Below are positions 55,528 through 62,863 of a stretch of 64,000 bases of DNA, piece by piece. A model generated the notes under the pieces. That model was not told the origin of the DNA, made no database searches, and saw only the letters and a list, made by a program, of their open reading frames with translations. How positions within the stretch are numbered: the first letter of the stretch is position 1; each line of letters opens with the position of its first letter. The DNA is from Cellvibrio sp. (GTDB lineage Bacteria; Pseudomonadota; Gammaproteobacteria; Pseudomonadales; Cellvibrionaceae), in contig JADJRD010000014.1 in assembly GCA_016712405.1 (NCBI GenBank), positions 434,001 to 498,000 of the forward strand, in the 5' to 3' direction. A program made the translations under genes and the position numbers.

Positions 55528-56396
55528 TCAATAATTTCCTGGGTGGCTAAATTAAAGGCGCTGACTTTTTGTTGTTGTTCGCCGAGTGTTGAAATGCCGA
55601 GATGCATTACATCGCCAACATTTAAATACATGGAATTCGGTTTTTTACCTTCACCAACGCCAGGTGGTGTGCCGGTAATTAATAAATCGCCAGGTTGCAG
55701 TGTGATAAAACGTGAAATATAACTGATGCACTGTGCCACGCTAAAAATCATGGTTTTGGTATTGCCGGTTTGCATGCGTTGATTATTCACATTCAAAAAC
55801 ATATCCAGATTTTGTACATCACCCACTTCATCGGGTGTAACCAAATAAGGGCCAGCCGGACAAAAAGTATCGCAGCCTTTTCCTTTTACCCATTGAGTGC
55901 CGCGTTCTTTTTGAAACGCGCGTTCGGAAATATCATTCACTAGCGTGTAACCCGCAACATGCGACAGAGCATCTACTTCTTCAACATAACGACAGGTTTT
56001 ACCAATAATCACACCCAGCTCCACTTCCCAATCCATTTTGGTCGCATCGCGGGGTTTCATCACATCATCATTAGGGCCAGTGAGTGAGGTAATGGCTTTG
56101 GTAAAAAAAATCGGTTCAGGTGGAACAGGTAAATTGGATTCAGCTGCGTGATCCGCATAATTTAATCCCACTGCAATAATCTTTCCGATACCTGAAACTG
56201 GAATACCAAAACGTTGAGCGCTTTCTACAATGGGTAATTGATTTATATTCAGTGATTGTAGTGGCGATAATTTGGATAAACGCACTTGATCAGGAGTGAA
56301 ATCTGCAATGATTGAACTTAAGTCGCGCAAGCTACCCTCAGCATCTATCACGCCTGGTTTTTCAAAACCTGTTACACCGTAACGACAAAATTTCAT
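55524..56396 (-). CDS. 2,4-diketo-3-deoxy-L-rhamnonate hydrolase (FAH family)
   Basis: 290 residues from ATG 56396 (MKFCRYG); upstream codons run into the repeat. FAH-fold metal hydrolase: AVGLNYADHAAE, E in WEVELGVIIGKTCRYV, and LLITGTPPGVGEG. LRA6-type hydrolase that cleaves the diketone to pyruvate and L-lactate. Overlaps the SDR start. Confidence 0.85.
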   Translation of the reverse strand: MKFCRYGVTGFEKPGVIDAEGSLRDLSSIIADFTPDQVRLSKLSPLQSLNINQLPIVESAQRFGIPVSGIGKIIAVGLNYADHAAESNLPVPPEPIFFTKAITSLTGPNDDVMKPRDATKMDWEVELGVIIGKTCRYVEEVDALSHVAGYTLVNDISERAFQKERGTQWVKGKGCDTFCPAGPYLVTPDEVGDVQNLDMFLNVNNQRMQTGNTKTMIFSVAQCISYISRFITLQPGDLLITGTPPGVGEGKKPNSMYLNVGDVMHLGISTLGEQQQKVSAFNLATQEIIE

Positions 56397-56432
56397 AAAG
56401 TAAAAACTCGAAATATTTTTTTGATTTGAAAT

Positions 56433-56544
56433 CAAGACCCCCTCCTAACCTCCCCTTGCCAGGGGGAGGGACTTTACTCCCTACTTGATGCAGAGTGAAA
56501 TCTGTCCCCTCCCCTGGTAAGGGGAGGGTTAGGGTGGGGTCTTG
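56433..56544. repeat. CCCCTAACCTCCCC-family element in the rhamnose operon
   Basis: 112 bp with perfect outer arms CAAGACCCC/GGGGTCTTG and long imperfect inner arms. Lies 2 nt beyond the rhmD stop. The right arm read on minus is GACCCCACCCTAACCCTCCC-, 34 of 35 bases identical to the insert in aroA (61192-61226). Confidence 0.92.
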
Positions 56545-56546
56545 TT

Positions 56547-57767
56547 TTAATGTTCATAAGGCCGAAACAATTTCACATCCGGATTTAACTCCACACCAAA
56601 TCCCGGTTTATCCAAAGCAGAAACATTAATGCGTCCATTGATTGGAACCGGTTCACCCAATAATTGTGGATGGAACATGGGTGCTACATGATCGGCTTTT
56701 GGAGCCATCATTAAAAATTCGGCGAAGGGAGAATTGTGACGAGTGATCACAAAGTGATAGCTGTAAACTGATGAGCCGTGTGGCACAACCATAATGCCGC
56801 GTGCATCGGCCATGGCGGAAATTTTTAATAATTCGGTGATGCCACCACACCAACCCACATCGGGTTGAATTAAATCGCAGCAATCCATTTCCATTAACAT
56901 GCGAAAGCCCCAGCGGGTGGCTTCATGTTCGCCTGTGGTCACTAACATGCCGGGCGGAATTTGTTTTTTAAGCTGTTGATAGCCCCAATAATCATCAGGC
57001 GAAATCGCTTCTTCAATCCATTTCAAATTATACGGTGCGCAAGCATGAGCCAAACGCGTTGCATAATTGACATCCAACGCCATCCAACAGTCGTACATTA
57101 ACCAAAAATCCTCGCCACATTTTTCGCGCATTTCTGCAAGCCAGGCGACATTTTTTTTCAGGCCTTCATCGCCTTCAATGGGTCCATGAAGTAAAGGTAA
57201 TTTGCCACCGATAAATCCCATTTTTTTGGCGAGATCAGGGCGTGCGCCTGTGGCATAAAATTGCAATTCATTGCGTACAGCGCCACCCAGTAATCGATAA
57301 ACCGGTTCATCGCGCAGGCGACCCATTAAATCCCACAACGCCAAGTCCACACCAGAAATTGCATTCACGACTATGCCTTTGCGCCCGTAATATTGCGACG
57401 CAAAATACATTTGATCCCAAATAGTTTCGTAATCAAAAGGGCTGCGGCCTTCAAGAAAACGGGCGAAATGTTTTTCGACCATATATGCTGCTGGTTCGCC
57501 ACCAGTGGTGACTGCAAAACCGGTAGTGCCATCTTCACATTCGATTTGCACCACCAAGGTTCCCAGCACATTAATACCAAAGCTCTTACGGCTCTGCCGG
57601 TATTCGGGGTAACGACCCATTGAGGTGGCAATATGGTTATCAATCCAATGGCCTTCGCCCTGATCGTGGTAATCAGCCCCTCCACCGCCTTCGCCCCCCT
57701 TGATAACGTAGGCTCTTACCTGTTTGATTTTTGGGGTTTTTAAATGGGTTTCTAGGGTCATTCTCAT
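56547..57767 (-). CDS. rhmD: L-rhamnonate dehydratase
   Basis: 406 residues from ATG 57767 (TTG 57788 is in frame). Enolase-superfamily dehydratase: KIKQVRAYVIKGGEGGGGADYHDQG N-terminus, magnesium ligands around MYDCWMALD, WIEEAISPDD and TTGEHEATRWG, catalytic His in VVPHGSSVYSYHF. These are the RhmD hallmarks (E. coli RhmD, about 405 residues). Removes water from L-rhamnonate to 2-keto-3-deoxy-L-rhamnonate. First gene of the operon behind the operator promoter. Confidence 0.94.
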   Translation of the reverse strand: MRMTLETHLKTPKIKQVRAYVIKGGEGGGGADYHDQGEGHWIDNHIATSMGRYPEYRQSRKSFGINVLGTLVVQIECEDGTTGFAVTTGGEPAAYMVEKHFARFLEGRSPFDYETIWDQMYFASQYYGRKGIVVNAISGVDLALWDLMGRLRDEPVYRLLGGAVRNELQFYATGARPDLAKKMGFIGGKLPLLHGPIEGDEGLKKNVAWLAEMREKCGEDFWLMYDCWMALDVNYATRLAHACAPYNLKWIEEAISPDDYWGYQQLKKQIPPGMLVTTGEHEATRWGFRMLMEMDCCDLIQPDVGWCGGITELLKISAMADARGIMVVPHGSSVYSYHFVITRHNSPFAEFLMMAPKADHVAPMFHPQLLGEPVPINGRINVSALDKPGFGVELNPDVKLFRPYEH

Positions 57768-57820
57768 TACACCGGTTGATAAATTCAAAAACTATTGCAT
57801 AAGAATAGCGAATAAAATTT

Positions 57821-57874
57821 GTTTCATACTGTGGGATTGAATCCTACAGAGTGAAATATATGGCGTCAATGACA
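57821..57874 (-). promoter_or_regulatory. Promoter with palindromic operator upstream of rhmD
   Basis: On minus: TTGACG (57869-57864), 17-nt spacer, TAGGAT (57846-57841). The 35-bp palindrome is 57822-57856. 46 of 54 bases match the receptor promoter at 45291-45344 in the same orientation relative to its gene. Predicted start about 57834. Confidence 0.85.
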
Positions 57875-57957
57875 TTATTAGAAGGGTGGATCTTTCTATG
57901 GGCTTGGATAGGCGATTCAGCTCCAGAGTCTATATTTTTTTGGCTCTATTTTCGGTA

Positions 57958-58521
57958 TTAGAGATTGAGCGTCGCTGAAGTCTTTGCAAAAGCATCATAG
58001 GTTAAAATTGCTTGATAGAATTTTTCCAGCTGTGGGTAACGCGAGAAATCAATTTGATTGCGGAGGATGGCCCAGCTCATAAATGACCCCAAACGTAAAT
58101 CGGCGTCATCATAAGGCGCCTGTAAAGCAAATGCTGTGTTATTTAATTCCTCCAGGGTGGACTGGATGCGTGCAGCCTGTCGTTGCAAATAAGGAATGCT
58201 GGAAATATCCACGCCGTCGCGTTTAATAAAAAATAAATTGACGACAGTATCCAATACAGAATTTACTAAACAAAATTTGTTGAGTTCGTGAGTGGTTGCG
58301 CAAAATTGGCTTCCTGCTTTTTCACGAAGGTGCTTGATAATGGCGCTGGAGTCGGTAAGAAAAATATCGCCATCCTCCAAAAATGGAACGCGCTTTGTTG
58401 GTGATTTTACCGCGCTTGCAGCCAGGTCGGTTTCAATAAACTCGCAGTCAATACCGGTTTCGAGTAACACAATTCTGCAGTGACGAACAAAGGGTGAGGT
58501 GTAACTACCATAAAGTTTCAT
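57958..58521 (-). CDS. Glutathione S-transferase-like protein
   Basis: 187 residues. Thioredoxin-like N-terminus with MKLYGSYTSPFVRHCRIVLLETGIDCEFIET, PFLEDGDIFLTDSSAII (cis-Pro and Ser/Thr contact) and an all-helix C-terminal domain. GST fold, substrate unknown. Lies 14 nt downstream of the NTF2-like gene; they may be co-transcribed. Confidence 0.85.
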   Translation of the reverse strand: MKLYGSYTSPFVRHCRIVLLETGIDCEFIETDLAASAVKSPTKRVPFLEDGDIFLTDSSAIIKHLREKAGSQFCATTHELNKFCLVNSVLDTVVNLFFIKRDGVDISSIPYLQRQAARIQSTLEELNNTAFALQAPYDDADLRLGSFMSWAILRNQIDFSRYPQLEKFYQAILTYDAFAKTSATLNL

Positions 58522-58535
58522 GGGGATATGTTCCG

Positions 58536-58973
58536 TTATTTAGTGGTGGGTAAATATTTCATCGCTTGACGTGCCAAGAGTTTCCATTCGCCGGATTGTT
58601 TTTGCCAGACTAATAAAATTCCCAGATGGATGCTTGCAGGATTGCCTCCATCAACAATGTCAGCTTTAAGGTCGTGGCGAACCAAAGCGACATCGCCAGA
58701 AATGCTGATACTTTGATTTTCCAGAATAATCTTTACAAAATCCGAGCGACCTGAAACCAGTTTTTCGATAAAGGCATCTTTATTTTCTACCATGCCACTT
58801 GAATGGCCGTAACTTAATTTTTCTGCAGTTAATTTATCGAGTGTTTGGGTGTCTGGATCAATCAGTGCTTGCGTGAGTTGATTAACAGCTTGAGTGACGG
58901 CATCTGATTCATTTGATGCGTAAATTGGGGAAGTCATGAATAGGCATAAACAGATAAAAGTAATTTTTCTCAT
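58536..58973 (-). CDS. Secreted NTF2/DUF4440-like protein
   Basis: 145 residues with a signal peptide (cleavage after YAS, about 20). SnoaL/DUF4440 cone fold: QLTQALIDPDTQTLDKLTAEKLSYGHSSG, DVALVRHDLKADI, LLVWQKQSGEWKLLARQA. Role unknown; small-molecule binding or isomerase activity are common in this fold. Confidence 0.8.
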   Translation of the reverse strand: MRKITFICLCLFMTSPIYASNESDAVTQAVNQLTQALIDPDTQTLDKLTAEKLSYGHSSGMVENKDAFIEKLVSGRSDFVKIILENQSISISGDVALVRHDLKADIVDGGNPASIHLGILLVWQKQSGEWKLLARQAMKYLPTTK

Positions 58974-59079
58974 GATGTGCTCCTGTGGTGATCGGAACGG
59001 TTGAATTCAGCCGCAATTCAGTTGTTGGTCGATAGTATCATTAGTCGAAGGCCTGGAAAATCCTCTTCTGGAGACTGTA

Positions 59080-59589
59080 ATGAACAAACCGCTGCTCGTT
59101 TTTGTAATCGTATTAAGTCTATTGCTCGTTGCTTGTGATGAAGAACCTGTACAGGTTTATGATGATAACCCCGTTCCCGAATTAAGATCATTTCATATGA
59201 TCGACAGTTATGATGTCGATACCTCTAATTCCAATGCAGCGCTTCGATTATCGCCTTATGAGTATGGAGGGCTTTTTGAGATTTTTTGGAAAGTAAATAG
59301 TTTGGAAAATTACCGGGTCAGTTTGAAAATTAATGATCGCGACACTTTGAGTAATAGCATCACCATAGGTTCCACTGTTTGTGGTGCTGGTTTGGTTTGT
59401 GATCAGGCAGGAAATTGGGTATGTGAATACACTGAAGATCTATTTATGAATTGCGATACCAGTATTAAAGATGTGGATGTGGAGCCACTCTTTAATGTTA
59501 TCCCCAAAAATCTTTATCTTTTGCTGGAGGTTTGCGATATAGACTCGAATTATTGCGAATTTGATTCCTATCCCGTCACCATGGAGTGA
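59080..59589 (+). CDS. Hypothetical lipoprotein
   Basis: 169 residues; lipobox LLVACDE (Cys about 19) with an acidic residue next to it, so an inner- or outer-membrane anchor. Four-to-six further cysteines (CGAGLVCD, CEYTEDLFMNCD, CDIDSNYC) suggest disulfides. No family recognised. GGAGA ribosome site. Confidence 0.65.
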   Translation: MNKPLLVFVIVLSLLLVACDEEPVQVYDDNPVPELRSFHMIDSYDVDTSNSNAALRLSPYEYGGLFEIFWKVNSLENYRVSLKINDRDTLSNSITIGSTVCGAGLVCDQAGNWVCEYTEDLFMNCDTSIKDVDVEPLFNVIPKNLYLLLEVCDIDSNYCEFDSYPVTME

Positions 59590-59634
59590 CAAGAAAGATA
59601 AAAATACTTTGCTCTTCCATTAATTTCCCTCATG

Positions 59635-59660
59635 CTGCGCTCATTTTATAATGAGCGCAG
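59635..59660 (+). promoter_or_regulatory. Perfect hairpin just before the TauE/SafE start
   Basis: CTGCGCTCATT, loop TTAT, AATGAGCGCAG: 11 perfect base pairs, ending 7 nt before ATG 59668, so it covers the place of the ribosome site. It could be the end of the lipoprotein transcript or a translation brake. Confidence 0.55.
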
Positions 59661-59667
59661 TGTTCTT

Positions 59668-60434
59668 ATGATTACGGATCTTTACTTTTATCTCTTGGCA
59701 ATTCCTGTGGTGTTTCTAGTTGGAATGTCAAAGGGAGGATTTGGTGGCGGCTTTGGCATGTTGGCCGTTCCGTTATTATCTCTGATGATTGATCCGCGTT
59801 TGGCTGCGGCCATTTTGCTCCCCATTTTATGCGTGATGGATATTTTTAGTTGGAAAAACTTTCGTGGAATTTGGGATAAATTAAATCTACAAATTTTATT
59901 ACCCGGTGCATTACTGGGTACTATCGCAGGTGCCCTAACTTTTGAAATGGCCAATGCCGATATGATCCGTTTTGGTATTGGATGCCTGTCGATTTTTTTT
60001 GTGATTCATTATCTCTGGGGCAAACATTATCTCGAACAAATGCAGCAGAAATCGCCCAATAAAATTACTGGAAGTTTTTGGGGTGCCTTGGCAGGGTACG
60101 TTAGTTATATTGCTCATGCTGGTGGCCTCCTGTTGCGATTTATTTACTGCCACAACAAATGTCTAAGTCGTTATTGGCTGGCACAACGATTGTTTTTTTC
60201 GCTTTAGTGAATTTGCTCAAACTCATTCCCTATATCGCATTGGGACAATTGGATTCAGGTGCTTTTTATACCGCACTCGTTCTCTTGCCTCTTGCCCCTT
60301 TAGGCGTGGCTTTTGGTTTTTATCTGCACAAAAAAGTATCCGATAAGATTTTCTATTGGATCAGTTATGGTTTTTTGTTTTTGGCAGGAATCAAATTGCT
60401 AATTGAAGGCGGCAAGGGATTGTTTTTAGGATAA
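59668..60434 (+). pseudogene. TauE/SafE-family permease, frameshifted
   Basis: N-terminal half from ATG 59668 (ITDLYFYLLAIPVVFLVGMSKGGFGGGFGML) shows four membrane helices and runs to 60207; the C-terminal half is in another frame (to 60434: MSKSLLAGTTIVFFALVNLLKLIPY). The usual HAGGPP(V/I)xIYLLPQ link appears if one C is added at 60126-60127 (GGCCTCC for GGCCCTCC), giving 255 residues, a normal length. Anion (sulfite/sulfonate) exporter family. Single-base deletion, real or in assembly. Confidence 0.8.
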
Positions 60435-60438
60435 TAAA

Positions 60439-60473
60439 AAAGCCCTGAAATTTTTTACAAAAATCAGGGCTTT
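60439..60473. terminator. Bidirectional terminator
   Basis: AAAGCCCTGA (60439-60448) and TCAGGGCTTT (60464-60473), loop of 15 nt, flanked by A/T runs. Serves the TauE/SafE gene (plus) and the tRNA (minus). Confidence 0.85.
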
Positions 60474-60479
60474 GTTATT

Positions 60480-60556
60480 TGGTAGCTAGAGGCGGACTTG
60501 AACCGCCGACCCCAGCATTATGAGTGCTGTGCTCTAACCGGCTGAGCTATCTAGCC
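60480..60556 (-). tRNA. tRNA-Met (elongator, CAT anticodon)
   Basis: 77 nt ending with CCA encoded. Anticodon stem CAGCA/TGCTG with loop CTCATAA, D-loop AGCTCAGCCGGTTAGAGC and T-arm GGCGGTTCAAGTCCGCC. Acceptor GGCTAGA/TCTAGCT; first pair is G-U. Elongator Met is supported by similarity to the enterobacterial metT type (GGCTA...GCTCAG, CACTCATAATG). Confidence 0.96.
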
Positions 60557-60723
60557 AAATCTGCAACAGGTCAGTCGCAAAAGAGGGGCGCATTTTGGCT
60601 ATAGGAGAGGGGCTTGTCAACCGCTAAAAGGCCGATCGGCTGATGCAGTGACGGGTTGATCCGTATATCATGCGCAGCCTCAGTTAATCACCGTTTTTGA
60701 ACAAGTTCATAAAAAGGCTCACG

Positions 60724-62034
60724 ATGGAATTTCTTGATCTCACCCCGGTTTCGCGTGCTCAGGGCACAGTGCAATTGCCTGGCTCCAAAAGTATTTCCAA
60801 CCGCACGCTCTTGTTGGCTGCCCTTGCCAAGGGCACAACGGAGATCCGCGATTTGCTCAAGTCGGATGATACCGACCGTATGCTGGAAGCCCTTTCGGCA
60901 CTGGATGTCAGTGTCACCAAAACCGGTGAAAATGATTATGTAGTAGTGGGAACGGGCGGTAGTTTTCCCGGAAAAGAGGCGGATTTGTTTTTGGGTAATG
61001 CCGGAACTGCCTTTCGCCCTTTAACAGCAGCCTTGGCTTTCAGTGGTGGTACTTACAAGCTTCATGGTGTGCCACGCATGCACGAACGCCCTATTGGGGA
61101 TTTGGTAGACGCTTTACGCCAAGTCGGCGCTGACATTAGCTATCTCGGGCAGGAAGGTTTTCCACCTTTATTGATCAAGCCAGCGAAGCTTGACCCCACC
61201 CTAACCCTCCCCTTGCCAGGGGAGGGGAGTATTAAAATTCGAGGCGATGTTTCCAGTCAATTTTTAACCGCTTTGCTAATGGCTTTACCTATGACGGGTC
61301 AAGAAACCCGAATCGAGATGGTTAGCGAATTAATTTCCAAGCCTTATATCGAGATTACCCTGAAGCTGATGGCGCAATTTGGCGTCAATGTTCAACGCGA
61401 TGGTTGGGAGCGATTTACAGTTCCTGCTGCTGCGGGTTATCAAAGCCCCGGTCGTGTATTTGTAGAAGGCGATGCATCGTCAGCGTCTTATTTTTTAGCC
61501 GCAGGTGCTTTGGGTGGTGGGCCACTTCGTGTTCAAGGTGTGGGCGCCAACAGCATTCAGGGTGACGTGGCTTTTGCCGATGCACTCGAAGCCATAGGTG
61601 TGAAAATTATCAAAGGTGAAAATTGGATTGAAGCTTCCGCGCCTTCATCACCGCTAAAAGCGTTTGATCGTGATTTCAACCATATTCCTGATGCTGCTAT
61701 GACATTGGCAGTGGTTGCACTTTTTTGCGATGGCCCCTCACGCTTAACCAATATCGCCAGTTGGCGCGTAAAAGAAACGGATCGGATTTCTGCAATGGCC
61801 ACTGAGTTACGTAAACTCGGCGCAATAGTGGAAGAAGGTGAAGATTGGTTGCGCATTACGCCAGTTGAAAAATTAATTCCCAATGCGGCAATCGATACAT
61901 ACGATGATCACCGCATGGCCATGTGTTTTTCACTGGCAACCTTCGGTGGTGTGCCAGTGCGAATTAATGATCCAAAATGCACAGCAAAAACATTTCCGAC
62001 TTATTTTGATGTGTTTAAAACGGTTGTGAATTAA
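60724..62034 (+). CDS. aroA: EPSP synthase with a repeat-derived insertion
   Basis: 436 residues from ATG 60724 (AAGG upstream; TTG 60697 is in frame). Transfers enolpyruvyl from PEP to shikimate 3-phosphate. Class I motifs: LPGSKSISNRTLLLAAL, LFLGNAGTAFRPLTAAL, GVPRMHERPIGDL, RGDVSSQFLTALLMA, DHRMAMCF. About 13 residues near 156-168 (KLDPTLTLPLPGE) derive from a palindromic repeat just before GSIKIRGDVSSQ, where other EPSP synthases have only a few residues. Confidence 0.97.
   Translation: MEFLDLTPVSRAQGTVQLPGSKSISNRTLLLAALAKGTTEIRDLLKSDDTDRMLEALSALDVSVTKTGENDYVVVGTGGSFPGKEADLFLGNAGTAFRPLTAALAFSGGTYKLHGVPRMHERPIGDLVDALRQVGADISYLGQEGFPPLLIKPAKLDPTLTLPLPGEGSIKIRGDVSSQFLTALLMALPMTGQETRIEMVSELISKPYIEITLKLMAQFGVNVQRDGWERFTVPAAAGYQSPGRVFVEGDASSASYFLAAGALGGGPLRVQGVGANSIQGDVAFADALEAIGVKIIKGENWIEASAPSSPLKAFDRDFNHIPDAAMTLAVVALFCDGPSRLTNIASWRVKETDRISAMATELRKLGAIVEEGEDWLRITPVEKLIPNAAIDTYDDHRMAMCFSLATFGGVPVRINDPKCTAKTFPTYFDVFKTVVN
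61192..61228. repeat. Half CCCCTAACCTCCCC-family element inside aroA
   Basis: The 35 bases from 61192 (GACCCCACCCTAACCCTCCC...) match 34/35 the arm at 56541-56507 on minus. One arm with its CCCCTTGCCAGGGG hairpin. Adds in-frame residues to AroA. Confidence 0.88.
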
Positions 62035-62043
62035 GGTTTGGTT

Positions 62044-62175
62044 ATGGATGACGAGTCACTCAACAAAAGAAAATTACTAGCCAAACAAATTATGGGATTT
62101 TTCTTTTGTTTGGAAGGGGTGTTGATAACAGTTATTTTTTTGATTGGATTGGCGATACATTTTTTTGGCGAATAA
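62044..62175 (+). CDS. Small single-span membrane peptide, 43 residues
   Basis: ATG 62044, 9 nt after aroA, with AAGG 7 nt upstream. Reads MDDESLNKRKLLAKQIMGFF and continues as a hydrophobic helix (about residues 17-41: F-F-x-C-L-E-G-V-L-I-T-V-I-F-L-I-G-L-A-I) ending HFFGE. Charged N-terminus and one membrane helix, stop at 62173-62175. No homologue known to me; coding is supported by ribosome site, spacing and amino-acid pattern only. Confidence 0.55.
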   Translation: MDDESLNKRKLLAKQIMGFFFCLEGVLITVIFLIGLAIHFFGE

Positions 62176-62369
62176 GGCTGTACATGAATCGGTTTGGTAT
62201 GGTGCAATTTATTCTTTCAAAGAGTGCAATGCTGACGTGTTTATTGGTAATCAAAAAATTTCCGATGTTCTGTGCCTGCAGTCATTGTATATTCCTTTTT
62301 TTAGTCAAATCAATTGAAAAATATCAGAGTGTCGCGTGTCAACATTTTCTACACCCAAGCACACATTAA

Positions 62370-62401
62370 CGTAGGTACGATTAGCGCAGCGTAATCGTAC
62401 G
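62370..62401. repeat. REP-like palindrome, left copy
   Basis: CGTAGGTACGATTAGCGCAG with CGTAATCGTACG following, a hairpin-forming motif. Inverted relative to the copy at 62626-62657; a further piece (CGTAATCGTACG) repeats at 62416-62427. Such repeats are the substrates of RAYT transposases (family knowledge). Confidence 0.85.
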
Positions 62402-62431
62402 CATGTTACTCGCCACGTAATCGTACGCCCG

Positions 62432-62587
62432 TTATTCACCGGTTTCTATTTTTACGCTGCCATCCCCACACCAGTTGGCAGGGTAAATTCCTGCTTTACA
62501 TATTTATGAAATGTTGAGTAAGGCCAGCAGGTTGACAGTAAAAAACCATGTGGAGACGGGTATGTGTAAGCGGCGATAATTGGGCAT
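62432..62587 (-). pseudogene. Internally deleted RAYT (REP-associated tyrosine transposase) relic
   Basis: On minus, ATG 62587 after GGCAAGGAA opens MPNYRRLHIPVSTWFFTVNL (the start of Y1-transposase-like RAYT proteins, usually MPNYRRA...GGTYFFTVNL), continues LALLN and meets TAA; the same frame resumes AGIYPANWCGDGSVKIETGE and stops at 62432. That second block is the RAYT C-terminus. Together 52 codons of a protein usually of about 150-180 residues, so the middle, with the HUH and catalytic Tyr region, is gone. It is flanked by inverted REP copies on both sides, making a MITE-like unit. Confidence 0.75.
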
Positions 62588-62625
62588 TTCCTTGCCTCCT
62601 GAATTTTGGCGATGGGTTTTTCATG

Positions 62626-62657
62626 CGTACGCTCACGCTGCGCTAATCGTACCTACG
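62626..62657. repeat. REP-like palindrome, right copy
   Basis: CGTACGCTCACGCTGCGCTA followed by ATCGTACCTACG; inverted copy of the left REP at 62370-62401. The remaining spacer (62176-62369 and 62658-62790) shows nothing else I can name. Confidence 0.85.
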
Positions 62658-62790
62658 GGCTATTAAACGTAAATCAGTTTATTTTTAACGGCAGGGCAAA
62701 AGCTCAGGAATTCTTTTGCCCTATTGACTCAGGACGGCTAATGAGTGACCCCAATCAATTATTGACCCCAATTATTAGCTTGATTTTATT

Positions 62791-62808
62791 TGACAACGAT
62801 TGTTGACA
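62791..62808 (+). promoter_or_regulatory. Operator-like palindrome before tetR
   Basis: TGACAACGATTGTTGACA, near-palindromic, 56 nt before the tetR GTG start. The same motif (GACA.CGAT.GTTG.CA) recurs at 63466-63482 before the SRPBCC gene, so it is probably the TetR protein site; it overlaps likely promoter elements (TTGACA). Confidence 0.7.
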
Positions 62809-62863
62809 AATTGTGCCCTGCCCATTAATCTTAGGAAAATTACAATTTTAGGGGGTTTTAGCC

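Noticed and set aside
53728..56544. CRISPR array suggested by repeated GC-rich blocks
   Set aside because: The copies are palindromic elements of unequal length, kilobases apart, with no regular spacers and no cas genes.
62106..62369. 87-codon plus-strand frame downstream of aroA
   Set aside because: It overlaps the better supported 43-codon gene in another frame and its composition is not protein-like.
62606..62806. 66-codon plus-strand frame upstream of tetR
   Set aside because: It starts inside the REP copy, spans the operator, and has no family likeness or ribosome site.
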